A stretch of DNA of 64,000 bases from Apoderus coryli (taxonomy: Eukaryota > Arthropoda > Insecta > Coleoptera > Attelabidae). Positions 33,891 through 44,875 of the stretch are shown piece after piece. The position numbers were made by a program, and so were the translations under genes. Within the stretch, counting starts at the first letter, position 1. Each line of letters opens with the position of its first letter. The DNA lies in contig OU452199.1 in NCBI GenBank assembly GCA_911728435.2, positions 11,542,860 through 11,606,859 on the forward strand, written 5' to 3'. A model generated the notes under the pieces. The model had not been told where the DNA came from. It did no database searches and saw nothing but the letters and a program-made list of their open reading frames with translations.

Positions 33891-36664
33891 TATATTTAAT
33901 TAGGGAAAATACAAATCCTAAAAGAAATACTCCAAATACTAAGAGAAAGCAACAATATTTAGTTATTTTATGGTATCTAGATATCTCATTACGACAAAAT
34001 TTCACAGCAAATTATTTTTTAATAAAGTCAGGATTCTGAAAGCTTGCAACTTAAATCCAAAACTGCGAAATATGTATGTGGACGTCACTTTAATGTTGAG
34101 GTTGAATGGCGTGTTTAAAAATGGAAAACTACCAAGATATATTTCTAAATTTTATAGAAATAATGCTCCTGGATAAATCCTGCGTTAAATTTATACTAGA
34201 TAACGTTTCGTAATCAACCTGTCCAATTCTTCAGAGCAACTTTGGGAAAACGCGGTTAAACTGAAACTGAACAATAAAGCTGTGTATGTGCCTTATACAT
34301 ATAGCTGCCACATCGGCCTGCGCATTATTTGTTGATTGTTCCTTGATGAATAGACCCGTATCGCGGTTTAAGTTTATTGGTTGTTTGAAAATTTCTGTTG
34401 ATTCTCTGATAATTTTGCTATTTTATATTGCTGTCAAACTGATAATGTTAATTGTTATTAAATGTCATATGTTTAGCGATAAATGAAATTTACGATACCT
34501 ACCTATACGCACGAAAAAATTACCGATTATTGTTTCCAAACTGATAGTTTTCAATTGCCTACTTTCACATTTACATCCACTGTTAAGTCAGTGTTTACAT
34601 CACAGAATATCTATTATTTTACAATTTCTGTTTGCATATTAATTCCTTTAGTATCTATTGTGAATGAATTATTATAATACAAGCGGCCAATAGCCTCAGT
34701 CGCAATCCTTGAGACAATAGTTCAAGCTTAAAAAGAAATTGAGATCGAATGGAATATATCAATACATTTCTTGCATATCTAATAATGAAAGAAAGTATAT
34801 ATCGATACATTTCTTGCATCTCTCATGACCCAGTTTATTGAACTTTTTTTTATTATTATTGAAATTATAGCCCGTCTGCACATTGAACGGGGTAATAGAA
34901 CTTTTTTATTATTGAAATTGTAGCCCGTATGGTGAGGATGATAAAAAATCAATATTCGAATGCCAAATGTGTCAACTTGTGTCATTTAAAAACAATTCTG
35001 CAAGATTTAGTTCATGTGCATAGTAGTAAAATAAAAATAAGTATAAATTAGTAGTTTCTTAGATAAAATAATGTTTTAATATTTGTTATATTATTGTGGG
35101 AGTTGGGTAAATTAAAATTGATGGAAAATCAAGTATCTAAGAATGTTCCATGTGTAAGTCTATTATATAATGTATGGATTTATTGAGGAAAATGTGCTGG
35201 AATATGTTTATGGTGAAAATCTTCAAATAAAGTTTGGCATCACCGACTCTCTTTTCTTTTCTTGATTGTTGTCAGATTTTAAATGAATTGAATTGAATGA
35301 AATAAAAGTAGGTAACATAGATTTTTTTCAATACCTAACCAAATTATTTTAGCAAAAATAAAATAAACTTGGGGAAATTAATTGTGTGTTTAAATAAGCA
35401 TCTGCACGTGTGTCGGGTGTAAATAGATTTCGGATTAATTACGGTATTGCGTGAATAATGAGTACGAGGTGTAGAATAACGATAATTTGAAAAACAGTCT
35501 GACAGCCTTGCATTGTTTGCATGTTGTTTAAGCGAGTAGATTCCATAAGAATAACACACAAATCTGTTTTCTTTTCAAATGAGTTTACTTTAATGAAAAA
35601 TGAAAAATTTGGAAACTATTTTAAAAATGTTTAACTTCAAATGAGCCTCACCAAAAGTAACCTACCTCCTAACCTGAATATTTAACTGTATATAAAAACA
35701 CATGACATATTTTACAATTGTTTGGATTTGGAGGAGATCTGCACGAACTTTATTAACTCGTTTTGGTTGAAGCTTAGAGTGAATAAGAGCTATCACGTTT
35801 TATAGTAGTTGAAACAAGAAATCACTGCGTGATTTCTCAGTTGATTTGTGGTAGTCTTATGTATGACAAAAGTCATTGAGGGTTATACTTTGTAATTAAA
35901 AAAAAAATATGGGTTCAAAACATAATCCAATAAATGCAATTACATTTGAGACACCCTGTATATAAATAAATTTTATGAGACCATTCTAACAAACGAACAA
36001 AATTCAAAAGTTTTAGGTTTTGCCTTGCCCAAAAATCTTAAAAAATACATGGAAACATTTCTGAGACACCCTGTTCTATATTTACGGAATAACCTTTTTT
36101 TTCTGAAACATCTGAATGTTTTATTTGTCATCCCTATCAACAAAACAAAACGGCAACCAATCTAAATATTGCTTACGTCAACACAAATGCAAATACCTAT
36201 ATCAAAATAAATATAAAATATTTCTTGTGCAAATGTCGTACAATTTAAATCCCTGACAGTCTTGTAGTAGCATTGAAAATAAAATTGTATTTTTTTTAAA
36301 AGCGATGAACTATATTTCAGTATACCTCTTTTTATGTATCAATGTCATTGAAATAAAGTATGAAATATTAACCCCAGTCTTGGCATTATTAATATGGACC
36401 AAAGATAGATATAGACACTCTTACATAGATCTACAATTTCGATGTTGGCTTCTTGCCATGAACTTAATATAACAATAATTTATACTGACATTGCAATTTA
36501 AATTTCAAATATTGTGTTATTTCGTATTATTTGTTAAAATTTCTTATTCGAGTGTATTTTTATGGAGCTTTATGAGTTATATTTTAAAGATATAGCTTTT
36601 TAACAATTTATAATTGTTTGTTCTCTTGCAACGTACAAATTTTGTTGTCGCTATACCTAGTTAA
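33891..36664. other. AT-rich with short local duplications
   Basis: At 34740-34960 two neighbouring local duplications occur (ATACATTTCTTGCAT twice; GAACTTTTTT...GAAATTRTAGCCCGT twice). GAGACACCCTGT occurs twice, at 35948 and 36066. No gene could be supported. Confidence 0.35.
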
Positions 36665-36680
36665 CCCTTAAATGCATGCG

Positions 36681-36696
36681 GTTGCAGAAATGCAAC
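36681..36696. promoter_or_regulatory. piggyBac palindrome, copy 1
   Basis: GTTGCAGAAATGCAAC, two bases after the left inverted end. A candidate transposase binding site, inferred from position and repetition only. Confidence 0.5.
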
Positions 36697-36753
36697 AAAA
36701 TCATTTTAGTACGTAAAATGCAAGTTAAATTAATTTCTCGGTCTATCCGTAAT

Positions 36754-36769
36754 GTTGCAGAAGTGCAAC
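36754..36769. promoter_or_regulatory. piggyBac palindrome, copy 2
   Basis: GTTGCAGAAGTGCAAC, left subterminal region; one base differs from copy 1 within the spacer. Confidence 0.45.
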
Positions 36770-37031
36770 AGTGTGTTAGATATGAAGGCAAAGACTGCGC
36801 GCGAAAAATTTAAAAAAATGTAAATGATTCAAGCCGGCATCGTGGAGATAGTCATATGTGCTAACCCTACTTTTGTTAGTGAACCTTTCTGAGAATTAGA
36901 ATTCCAACAAAAAGCGTATTTTGAGTTTTATAAAATTGTGTTTCGTATTGTCCAAGGTTAGTATTATAAACATTTTATAGTATTTGTTGTTATATTATGT
37001 GTGATGTTGAATTTTTCGGGAAAAAAAATAT

Positions 37032-37047
37032 GTTGCAGAAATGCAAC
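37032..37047. promoter_or_regulatory. piggyBac palindrome, copy 3
   Basis: GTTGCAGAAATGCAAC, identical to copy 1. It lies inside the N-terminal extension of the longest frame, which argues that translation really starts downstream at 37126. Confidence 0.45.
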
Positions 37048-37125
37048 ATCATGCATTGCGACTCATTAATTTTAGAACTTTTTATGTGTTTGGTTGACCG
37101 TGTTTTTTCCTTTTTTGTTTTTAGC

Positions 37126-39000
37126 ATGTCGAAGGGCGATCGAAGTAAGGCACTTACCAATGATGAATTACAGTATTTTATTGACAATTTAAGTGAAATT
37201 AGTGAAGATATAAACTTCTCAGACGTAGATTCTTTGGACGATCCAGAGTATTTTCCCGATAATGTCTTGGAGGAACAAGAGCAAGGTGAATTAGAAGATT
37301 TAGAGGTGCCTGATGAGATTTTAGATAACACCGAGGAACGGGTTGAAACAGTGATTAACCATAATAAGTCAGCAAATAATGTGTTACCCTGTAGCTCAAA
37401 ATCAAAAACTGCAAAAATTGAAATAAAATGGAAGAAGAAGAATTTACTTTTGAATGAGGTTCAATTAAGTTTTAAAGGAAATGACATTATGCCCAGTAAG
37501 CTGCTTAAAATGGAAACTCCATATGAATGTTTCCAACATTTCTTTTCAGATGATTTAGTAGAAAAAATTGTTCAAGAATCAAACTTATATGCTCAACAGT
37601 TTGACATAAACAAACCATTAAATTTGTCAGCCAGAGAGCTAAGACGATACATTGGTATTATCATTTACATGTCTCTCGTACGACTGCCGAATACTCGTCA
37701 TTATTGGTCACCAGATATTGGTACCGATGTAGTCGCAAATTCTATGACCTTAAATAGATTCGAGAAAATTCGCCAGTTTTTACACTTTAATGACAACAAC
37801 AAACATTTACCTAGGGATCATGCAGATCACGACAGACTTCATAAAATAAGACCGATAATAACTCACTTGAATGCAAAAAATTCGACAGTGCCCCTTGAAG
37901 CTAAACTTTCAGTTGATGAACAGCTGTGTTCTACAAAGGTACATCACTACATGAAGCAATATTTGCCAATGAAACCTCACAAATGGGGTTTCAAACTATT
38001 TGTGCTTTGTGGTGTAAGTGGGTACGCTTACCACTTCGAAGTCTATTCGGGCCAAGAAAACGATAAGAGGCAAATAATAGATGCAAGTGAACCAGACCTA
38101 GGAGCTGCTGCTAACGTAGTGGTTAGATTATCCCGAAGAATACCGAGAAATCAAAACTACAGGTTGTATTTTGACAACTATTACACCAGTCCGGCTTTGA
38201 TGGTATACTTAGCAAAGAATGGAATATACAGCTTGGGAACTATCCGGCGTAATAGAATCACAAATTGCAAATTACCATCTGAAAAAGATATGAAGAAGGA
38301 TCCTCGAGGCACTTGTTATGAGTTTGTAGGAGATCTTGATGGCATAGATATTTCATCTGTTGTTTGGAAGGATAACAAGATTGTAACTCTTCTGTCAACC
38401 TTTGCGGGAAAATTACCATTAAGTACCATAAACAGATACAATAAAACAAGCAAATCTACTGCTGAAATTACTTGTCCTTTTGTTGTAAAAGAATACAACC
38501 ATCACATGGGTGGAGTGGACTTGCTAGATGCTTTTATGGCAAGGCATAAAATATTGAACAAAAGCAAAAAATGGTATATGCGCTTGTTTTATCATTTCAT
38601 CGATATGGCATTAGCAAATTCGTGGATTTTATTTAAAAAAATATCTACAATGCATCAAAGTGGTCAACAACATATTACACTTTTTGAATTCCGAAAACAG
38701 GTAGCACTATGTCTAATACAAATTGGACAACACAATGCAATCAAACGAGGACGTCCAAGCAATAGCACTCTTGAAGAAACAATAAGGGCTAAGAAAAAAT
38801 CAGGTCCTGCCCAACATGCTCCTCCAAAGGACGTTCGCCTTGATCAAGTAGGACATTGGATGATCTGGACAGATGTACGTGGTCGCTGTAAATTACCAAA
38901 CTGCAAAGGGTATGCACAAACCATATGTGAGAAATGTGGCGTGTATTTATGTTGCAACAAAAAAAATAACTGTTTTAAAGACTATCATACCACATCATAA
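37126..39000 (+). CDS. piggyBac-like transposase (DDD)
   Basis: Cut-and-paste transposase of the piggyBac family, 624 aa from Met at 37126. The frame is open back to 36997, but that extension overlaps a subterminal repeat. The Met at 37126 follows a pyrimidine-rich tttttgtttttag acceptor, so an intron in the 5' UTR and this start are preferred. The N-terminus is acidic (residues ~8-70, many Asp/Glu). The catalytic core has Asp264 in LSVDEQLCSTK, Asp350 in YRLYFDNYYTSP and Asp465 in HHMGGVDLLDAF, at spacing like the known piggyBac DDD triad. KPHKWGFKLFVLCG and NKSKKWYMRLFYHFIDMA are further family blocks. The C-terminus carries the Cys-rich cross-brace finger (CKLPNC, CEKC, CC, C at residues ~588-616). 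No stop or frameshift; probably competent. GC and codon use match the host. Confidence 0.9.
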   Translation: MSKGDRSKALTNDELQYFIDNLSEISEDINFSDVDSLDDPEYFPDNVLEEQEQGELEDLEVPDEILDNTEERVETVINHNKSANNVLPCSSKSKTAKIEIKWKKKNLLLNEVQLSFKGNDIMPSKLLKMETPYECFQHFFSDDLVEKIVQESNLYAQQFDINKPLNLSARELRRYIGIIIYMSLVRLPNTRHYWSPDIGTDVVANSMTLNRFEKIRQFLHFNDNNKHLPRDHADHDRLHKIRPIITHLNAKNSTVPLEAKLSVDEQLCSTKVHHYMKQYLPMKPHKWGFKLFVLCGVSGYAYHFEVYSGQENDKRQIIDASEPDLGAAANVVVRLSRRIPRNQNYRLYFDNYYTSPALMVYLAKNGIYSLGTIRRNRITNCKLPSEKDMKKDPRGTCYEFVGDLDGIDISSVVWKDNKIVTLLSTFAGKLPLSTINRYNKTSKSTAEITCPFVVKEYNHHMGGVDLLDAFMARHKILNKSKKWYMRLFYHFIDMALANSWILFKKISTMHQSGQQHITLFEFRKQVALCLIQIGQHNAIKRGRPSNSTLEETIRAKKKSGPAQHAPPKDVRLDQVGHWMIWTDVRGRCKLPNCKGYAQTICEKCGVYLCCNKKNNCFKDYHTTS

Positions 39001-39021
39001 GTTATCTGGTTAATGCATAAT

Positions 39022-39037
39022 GTTGCAGATATGCAAC
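39022..39037. promoter_or_regulatory. piggyBac palindrome, copy 4
   Basis: GTTGCAGATATGCAAC just after the stop codon, in the right subterminal region, preceded by TTAATGCATAAT, which resembles the left terminal repeat. Confidence 0.45.
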
Positions 39038-39173
39038 AACTAGCTTTTAGCTAAAAATAGCCTTTAACTTTGTTATTAAATTTTTTCCTTATTTTTCTCT
39101 GAATAAATACATCAAAACAATCATTCAGGATTTTTTTTAGTAATTTTCAAAAAATCATGCATTTAAGGGTTAA

Positions 39174-39469
39174 ATTAAATTTCCCTTGACTCTGTCCAAA
39201 ATAAAATATATTATACCAAGTTTTATCAGAAAATATTAATTTGAATAAATAGTCAATTCTTAAGTGGAGTTGCAATTTTAGTGACGAAATAGGGTTTTCG
39301 TGGAAAAAATAGAAAGGGACACTAGGTACTTATTTATTTTCAAAAATTCATAGTTAGTCATGGAAAAACAAATAAAATTGAAGTCCTAATAACTTGCTGA
39401 AATTAACATTGTGTCTATCTTTCCTGACTGTTTCGCCCAAAATATTTATTTAGCCAGTCTCTTATTTAT
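39174..39469. other. AT-rich flank
   Basis: Nothing firm. It may hold the unrecognisable C-terminal part of the DDE remnant that follows. Confidence 0.3.
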
Positions 39470-39860
39470 TTTTAGATGGTAATCATCTAATACGTTCGAA
39501 AACTCATTCTCAACAGAATTTAAAAATTGAATTGCATTCAAATTACCAGTGAACAAAAAGGGACCAATTATTCTGTCATTTAGTATTCCACACCAAACGT
39601 TAATTTTCTGCGAATAATGTTTTTTTTTTGCATTTATTATGTGTTCTGGGTTGTCAGGGCACCACTAACTGCAATTTTGACTTGAAACTACCCCATTTGT
39701 GGAAAAGGTGGCCTCGTCGCTGAATAAAATTTCATTTAGAAAGTTCCCGTTGTTTAAATACTCTCCATGAAGCCAATAGCTTTAATCTTCTTTCTTGGTC
39801 ACCCACTTCTAATGTATGCAAAAATGTTGGCTTAAAAGCTTTTTTCAAACATATTCTAAT
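39470..39860 (-). pseudogene. Tc1/IS630-like DDE transposase fragment
   Basis: The minus strand reads LEVGDQERRLKLL, then ILFSDEATFSTNGVVSSQNC (first catalytic Asp block), then INVWCGILNDRIIGPFLFTG and NLNAIQFLNSVENEF. These are successive blocks of the family whose later block FQQDGAPP is seen at 4092. Frameshifts and stops separate them. It ends close to the BEL/Pao terminal repeat at 39934, which probably cut it. Confidence 0.65.
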
Positions 39861-40034
39861 ATTTTTTCTGGGTCGAAATTAGCTGTTCTAATTTCTAATA
39901 CTACTTCGGCCGTTAAAATATTGTAAAATGTTGTGTTGCTCTATAACTTCGATAGGTATATTTTCTATCAATTATTACTATTAAAACTATTATTTAATAA
40001 CTATTTTATTACGGACAAATATCAAAATCTATTA

Positions 40035-41243
40035 CTCTATTATTTATATTTCGGGATTTGGCAACCCTGGTGTTGCAATCTGGCAACTGACAGCTCTATC
40101 GTAAAATTGGACATTTTTGAGGTTATACGTACTCAGAATGTTTTGACATACGAGCGCTATTTGTGTTGTTTACAGTAACTTAAAATATTCATCTCGGCCC
40201 AAAAATTGAATTAAATCGTGAACATTTTCGTGCGATTATTTTTTACAACTTTCGACGTGGATTAACTCAACAGTGCATGGATGAACTTAATTCAATTTTT
40301 GGCAACGAAGCTACATCAAGGACCAGTGTTTATCGATGGTATGGTGAATTCAATCGTGGTCGTAGTTCACTCCAAGACGAAGACCATTGATGTTGTGCGC
40401 GAACTGATATTTCAAGATTCTCATGTGACCTATCAAAAGATTGAGACAACCTTAGGCATTATTGGGACCAGCATACATTCAATATTGCATAACCATTTGG
40501 CCGTCAAAAAAATTTGTTCGCGTTGGATCCCACACAATTTGTCAATCGCTCAAAAAAAGGCTCGTGTCAATTGGTCGACAGAAATGCTCAAAAAATACGA
40601 TCGCGGTGCTTCGAAACACGTCTATGCATCGTAACAGGTGATGGATCGGGAATTTACGCGTATGAGCCCGAACGTAAACAGCAGTCAACAAACAACAAAA
40701 GTTGTTCGCGCACGAAGCACTTCCAAGCAACTGCTCGCCTGTTTTTAGGGAAAAACTGGACATATCGCGACCGTACCACTAGAACAACGCAGAACAGTCA
40801 ATTCTGAGTGATACACAACCATTTGTTTGCCAGTTGTCTTCCAAGAAATCAGGGAAACCAACCGCCGAAGACGGATCACTCTTCACCATGACAATGCGAG
40901 CTCTCGCTCATCGGCTCAAACAACTGCATTTTTGAGCACCCAAAACATCGACTTAATGAGTCATCCGCCATATAGTCCTGACTTGGTACCGAATGACTTC
41001 TTTTTATTCCCGTACGTAAAAAAACAAACTGAGAGGTCAACGTTTTTCGACACCTGAAGAAGTAGTTGCTGCATTCAGAACGCATATTTTGGAGGTACCT
41101 CAATCAGAGTGGCAAAAGTGCTTCGACAATTGGTTCAAACGCATGCAAAAGGGTATAGAATATTTTGAAAAACAATAAAGTGATTTTCGATGATTAATAT
41201 TTGTTTTTGTTCTCTAATCCCGAAATATAAAAGGCAACCCTCG
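40035..41243 (+). mobile_element. mariner element, degenerate
   Basis: The plus strand reads ELNREHFRAIIFYNFRRGLT near 40210, SVYRWYGEFNRGRSSLQDE, HLAVKKICSRWIPHNLSIAQ, KKYDRGASKHVY, then LHHDNASSRSSAQTTAFL and HPPYSPDLVPNDFFLFPYVK, and ends FEKQ near 41175. These are consecutive blocks of a mariner transposase with several frameshifts. The right end (reverse complement CGAGGGTTGCCTTTTATATT) abuts TA at 41244. The left end shares only the inner TTATATTTCGGGATT, so its outer bases have decayed. Confidence 0.8.
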
Positions 41244-43029
41244 TATTGATCTATCACTGAGCTGGAAGTGACAATTAGAAAATTATTAGGTGTTAGGCTT
41301 TCATAATCCTTGTCATCAGGAGATATGTAAGTCATTGGTCTACTATTTACTACGTTTTCTACCTCAACTAATAACGTCTGTTAAATTGAAATGTCGGTGT
41401 TTGTTCTTTCAAAATTCTCTTCTCTCCTGCCATGTATGGACGAGCTGGTGCTACATATTTCCAGTTTATTTCTTCAGCAAGTAATGTTCTTTGAATAATG
41501 CCATTATCTATATTTGTAGGTGCTTCTTTGATTTATTTATCTGAGCATATAAAATTTCTAGCATTGTCGCTCCAGATGGTATGTGGGTGACCGTGTCTAC
41601 CTATGAATCGGCTCCGGCGTATGGCTAGTATCTCAGAGTTGGTGTACCGCTCTGACAGACATATAAGCGAATAGGACGTCATATTGCTTTTCTATTCTTC
41701 TTCCTACTCTTACGTTCATTGACCTAAAAATCAGTAATAGGAAGGTCGTGGAGACTTCATTAGTCGTTCTTCAGGTAAGTTTCCCAACATTGGAATTCTA
41801 GGTTTTGCTCTTAATCTTTTACAATGACCGTATTGATCAATAACGAATTTTATAATTTTTCTCGCATGGGGAATCCCATATATTTGTATAAACTTCATTT
41901 AGTATTATCTGCAACTCACCATGACCATGTTTTGTTTTATCATCATAATCTATCAGCAATTTCGTGTATCTTTGTTTATGACCCAAAATTTTAGGTTTCT
42001 TCATTTAAATTCCTAAACCTTTTGCGTTTCTAATCTTCCATCTACACACACATATTAACCCATCTCTTATGTAGGGTGAGAATTTGTATAGTCTTTTTGT
42101 ACTCTGAGAGCCCACATTCGTTCAGCGGCTTTTAGATCGGCGCGAATCAAATTCTGATTTCTAGGTTCTTTCTTCTGTAAAATTTTAATACATTTCATGA
42201 CATGTGCCGTTGTTTTAATAAGTTGTGTCCAAGAAAAGAATCTCGATACTTCCGGTAAACATGATTTTAGTTCACTTTGTTTGCAGTACAAAATATTTTG
42301 TCGAAATATTGTTTTCCTATAACTTTTTCTTCTTCTTCTGATATTGTCAGATATTTATTTATTTCTTCTTTAGGTCAAAATATCGCAAAAATTCAGTACC
42401 AGTATACCAGCTACTAGATACTAAGCATTTTCTAAGTCTAGAAATATTTTTTTTGCCAGTATATTTTCTAACATATCTTCAAATTTAAATGTATTTGACA
42501 TACCTGAGTGTGTATTTAAATAAATTTTAATTTCGATTTTCTTCTTTTTCGTCTAGCCATAATTCCACCGTCTCTATATTGTATGGTTCTTGAGGAAAGC
42601 AATTAGCCATATCCATTATTCTTGTCCTTATCTTCAGAATGTTCATTAGAGATTGTAGTGCAACTTTGACTTATTTGAAATTGTTTTTCTAACCCTATGA
42701 GCGAGCTCTTTATGTCTTTTAAACTCATCTTCTTATCTCTTTCTTTCAGCTTCTTCTTTTTATCTTTCTAATTCTGCTAACTTTTTTTTAGTCTCCAGCT
42801 CTATCTGTAGTGCTTTTCTTGACGAAATCTTACCTTTGTTCTGTTTAGATTTATTTGTATTGCTTTTGATGTCTTAATTTTGATTTGGAAACCCTTTCAG
42901 GGACTCTATATTTTCTATGCTATTGGTCTGAATATTTTCCATCTGAAAGCTTCTTCTATCAGCTTCTGAAAAACTTTTCTGAGTTGTACTATTCATGGTG
43001 CTGTAACAATCTGGTTAGGACCAAAGAAA

Positions 43030-43126
43030 TGTTGCTCTATAACTTCGATAGCTATATTTTCTATCAATTATTACTATTAAAACTATTACTCAATAACTAT
43101 CAAACTCTATCTAGCAAAATCTAACA
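43030..43126 (-). repeat. Candidate short LTR (5' on minus strand)
   Basis: A 97-bp segment with TG...CA ends (plus strand TGTTGCTC to TCTAACA), immediately followed on the minus strand by TTTCTTTGGTCCTAACC and the gag ATG. Its partner is the block at 39934. Unusually short for BEL/Pao, so boundaries are provisional. Confidence 0.4.
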
Positions 43127-43683
43127 AACCAAAAAACAGGTAGCCATGAGAAAAGATTCTCTTGCCGAGCCCATGTTATCGCTAACAAGACGAACAATTT
43201 CTAGTTTTTGTCTTAAATTTTCCATGATGATTATACCTACTAATACAAAAACAAACCGGAATGCCATTTTAGATTGTAGTGGCAGATTTGACATGTAAGC
43301 ATTCTAATAATTTTTCAAAGCTTACTAGATTCTGAGATAAAATTGAGACAACCAGAAAGTAGGATTTCTATATTTTTTTCAAAATCGTTATTACTTGATA
43401 TTTTTTGGCAAAATTTGGTATAGACCCGTTTTGAGCGATACCGATTCCAATGGTGTGCACAGTTCTTTTCTAAAAACGATCGTTAATGAGGTTTATTAAA
43501 ATTTTGCTCCTAGAAACTTGCACATTTTTGCTAAAAAGATGTAGTTTATCAACCTCTACAATTTTAGAAAAACCTGAGCCAAATCGCAAAATTAATAAAT
43601 TTTTTATCAGGCTGACCCGAACACAAACGGGGCACACTGTAGATATGTACGTTTAAAAAAAAAAGTAGTTTAATTATACCTAC
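43127..43683. other. No gene seen
   Basis: Intronic on the minus-strand gene model. Confidence 0.3.
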
Positions 43684-43917
43684 CTTTGTGTTTTCATCAA
43701 CTAGGCTAACCGGCTCTGGCCTGATAACTTCATATGTCGAGTTGTTGTTGATAAGCCCCATCAAAAATTCGTAACTACGCTTCTCTCTGATGTTGCTACG
43801 GGGACTCGTTTCCCGGTTGTTCATTGCCTCGTGGGAATCAGGTGGGCCGATCTCGCCGCTTTCTATGTCTGTATGTACATCAACGCTGGTGTGTAAATCA
43901 ACTTCAGTTGATGATAT
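43684..43917 (-). CDS. Host-gene exon A (minus strand), unknown protein
   Basis: A 234-nt (exactly 78-codon) minus-strand segment with acceptor catttttccag-type bases (aaatcattttccag) above 43917 and donor GTAGGT below 43684. It is open in a single frame, with base composition clearly richer in G and C than its flanks. It reads ISSTEVDLHTSVDVHTDIES, then an acidic/Pro stretch, then NNRETSPRSNIREKRSYEFL, MGLINNNSTYEVIRPEPVSL and VDENTK. It begins and ends in phase 0, so it can splice to exon B at 8583. A basic EKR site in mid-exon is compatible with proprotein cleavage, but nothing else supports a secreted precursor. No family is recognised. Confidence 0.65.
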
Positions 43918-44875
43918 CTGGAAAATGATTTGTTAGGTAAATATTTATAAACTACTTCGAGGCGTTCTATATATGTGAAATCCAGGTTAGAAAGTTATAG
44001 AGTAACGACGTAATAGCTTTTCTAGATAGATATCTATCTGTAACTCAGATGGAGGGATTATGTATTATACTCACATTGTTGTTAATAAGAGTTTTAGCTT
44101 AACCGATAAATTTTCAAGGAGATATTAGCATCGCCATTACTAAACTGATCTACCATAATAATAACATTGTAAATTGATTGATTATTAATTATAATTTAAC
44201 ACCATTACGAGAACTGTCGCTTTAGTTGTGCATACTAAGAGATATAGAGTATAGAGCGCCTCTAATCAAATGCTTTACTGGAGATTAAACCTTTGCCTTG
44301 GTTTAACCTAAATTCAAAATGTATGCCATACGTTTATTGTTAACAAACTATTCGAAAAGTTGAATCAGGTCGAGAAATTTCCTTTAATATTTTTAGTTTT
44401 TGATTTTACAACTTTCGAAGACTATTTTCCAACAAGAAAATATCAGTAGACAGTTTCTCGTTGATATGGAGATTTCAAACGCGAACGGGTGAATCTTAGT
44501 AACGCTCCAAAAGTAGGTGCACCAAAAGCGGCGGCGACCTAGGACAAAGTGGTGGCAAGATTAAGTTGTCGTGAAAAATTCTGCGTTATAAAATAATTTC
44601 CCGTTAGATGCCGCAACTGTTGACCGAAGAATGTGTGATTAACTTGATATATTATATTGGATAACAATTTTTGAAATCCTAAATTGCTAGCTGTGGAAGC
44701 CAATTTTAGTCGATAGGATAATTTTGTGCTTGCGCTTCAGTTATGTCATATTATCTAACAAGATGGTTGAATATTTTTTGGTTCGGAAAAGTTTGACGTT
44801 AGATTGGTGGTGTAATAATGAGAGAAATTTAAATTATTGACTAATATAGGTACAGAGTAACCGAAGCTTATGTAG
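43918..44875. other. No gene seen
   Basis: Weak reminders of a mariner-like N-terminus near 44340-44700 were not strong enough to call. Confidence 0.3.

Larger units (their letters stand above)
36665..39169 (+). mobile_element. piggyBac-like DNA transposon, apparently intact
   Basis: A TTAA target duplication (36661-36664 and 39170-39173) flanks perfect 14-bp inverted ends: CCCTTAAATGCATG at 36665-36678 and CATGCATTTAAGGG at 39156-39169. The 2505-bp element holds one long transposase frame without stops, a possible 5'-UTR intron acceptor before its Met, an AATAAA signal near 39102, and four copies of a GTTGCA-4N-TGCAAC palindrome. The left terminal region (TTAAATGCATGCGGTTGCAG) is echoed as a direct subterminal repeat at the right (near 39010-39031), the asymmetric layout known for piggyBac ends. 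Perfect ends plus an open ORF suggest recent insertion. Confidence 0.9.
39934..43126 (-). mobile_element. BEL/Pao-like LTR retrotransposon, heavily deleted
   Basis: A ~75-bp block starting TGTTGCTCTATAACTTCGAT occurs at 39934 and again at 43030 in the same orientation, consistent with terminal repeats. The minus strand between them reads in coding order. A gag start (ATG near 42990: MNSTTQKSFSEADRRSFQ) is followed by a Lys/Glu-rich coiled-coil stretch near 42700-42830. Then come ADLKAAERMWALRVQKDYTN (42067-42130), LRAKPRIPMLGNLPEERLM, and an integrase-core piece with RRSRFIGRHGHPHTIWSDNA near 41560-41640. Protease and most RT are missing. A mariner lies at its 3' side. Confidence 0.6.

Noticed and set aside
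36997..37125. 43-codon N-terminal extension of the piggyBac transposase
   Set aside because: It overlaps a subterminal palindrome shared with non-coding parts of the element, and a splice-acceptor-like sequence lies just before the Met at 37126.
44340..44760. Possible mariner-like transposase N-terminus
   Set aside because: Individual words were suggestive but no continuous motif order or inverted ends could be shown.
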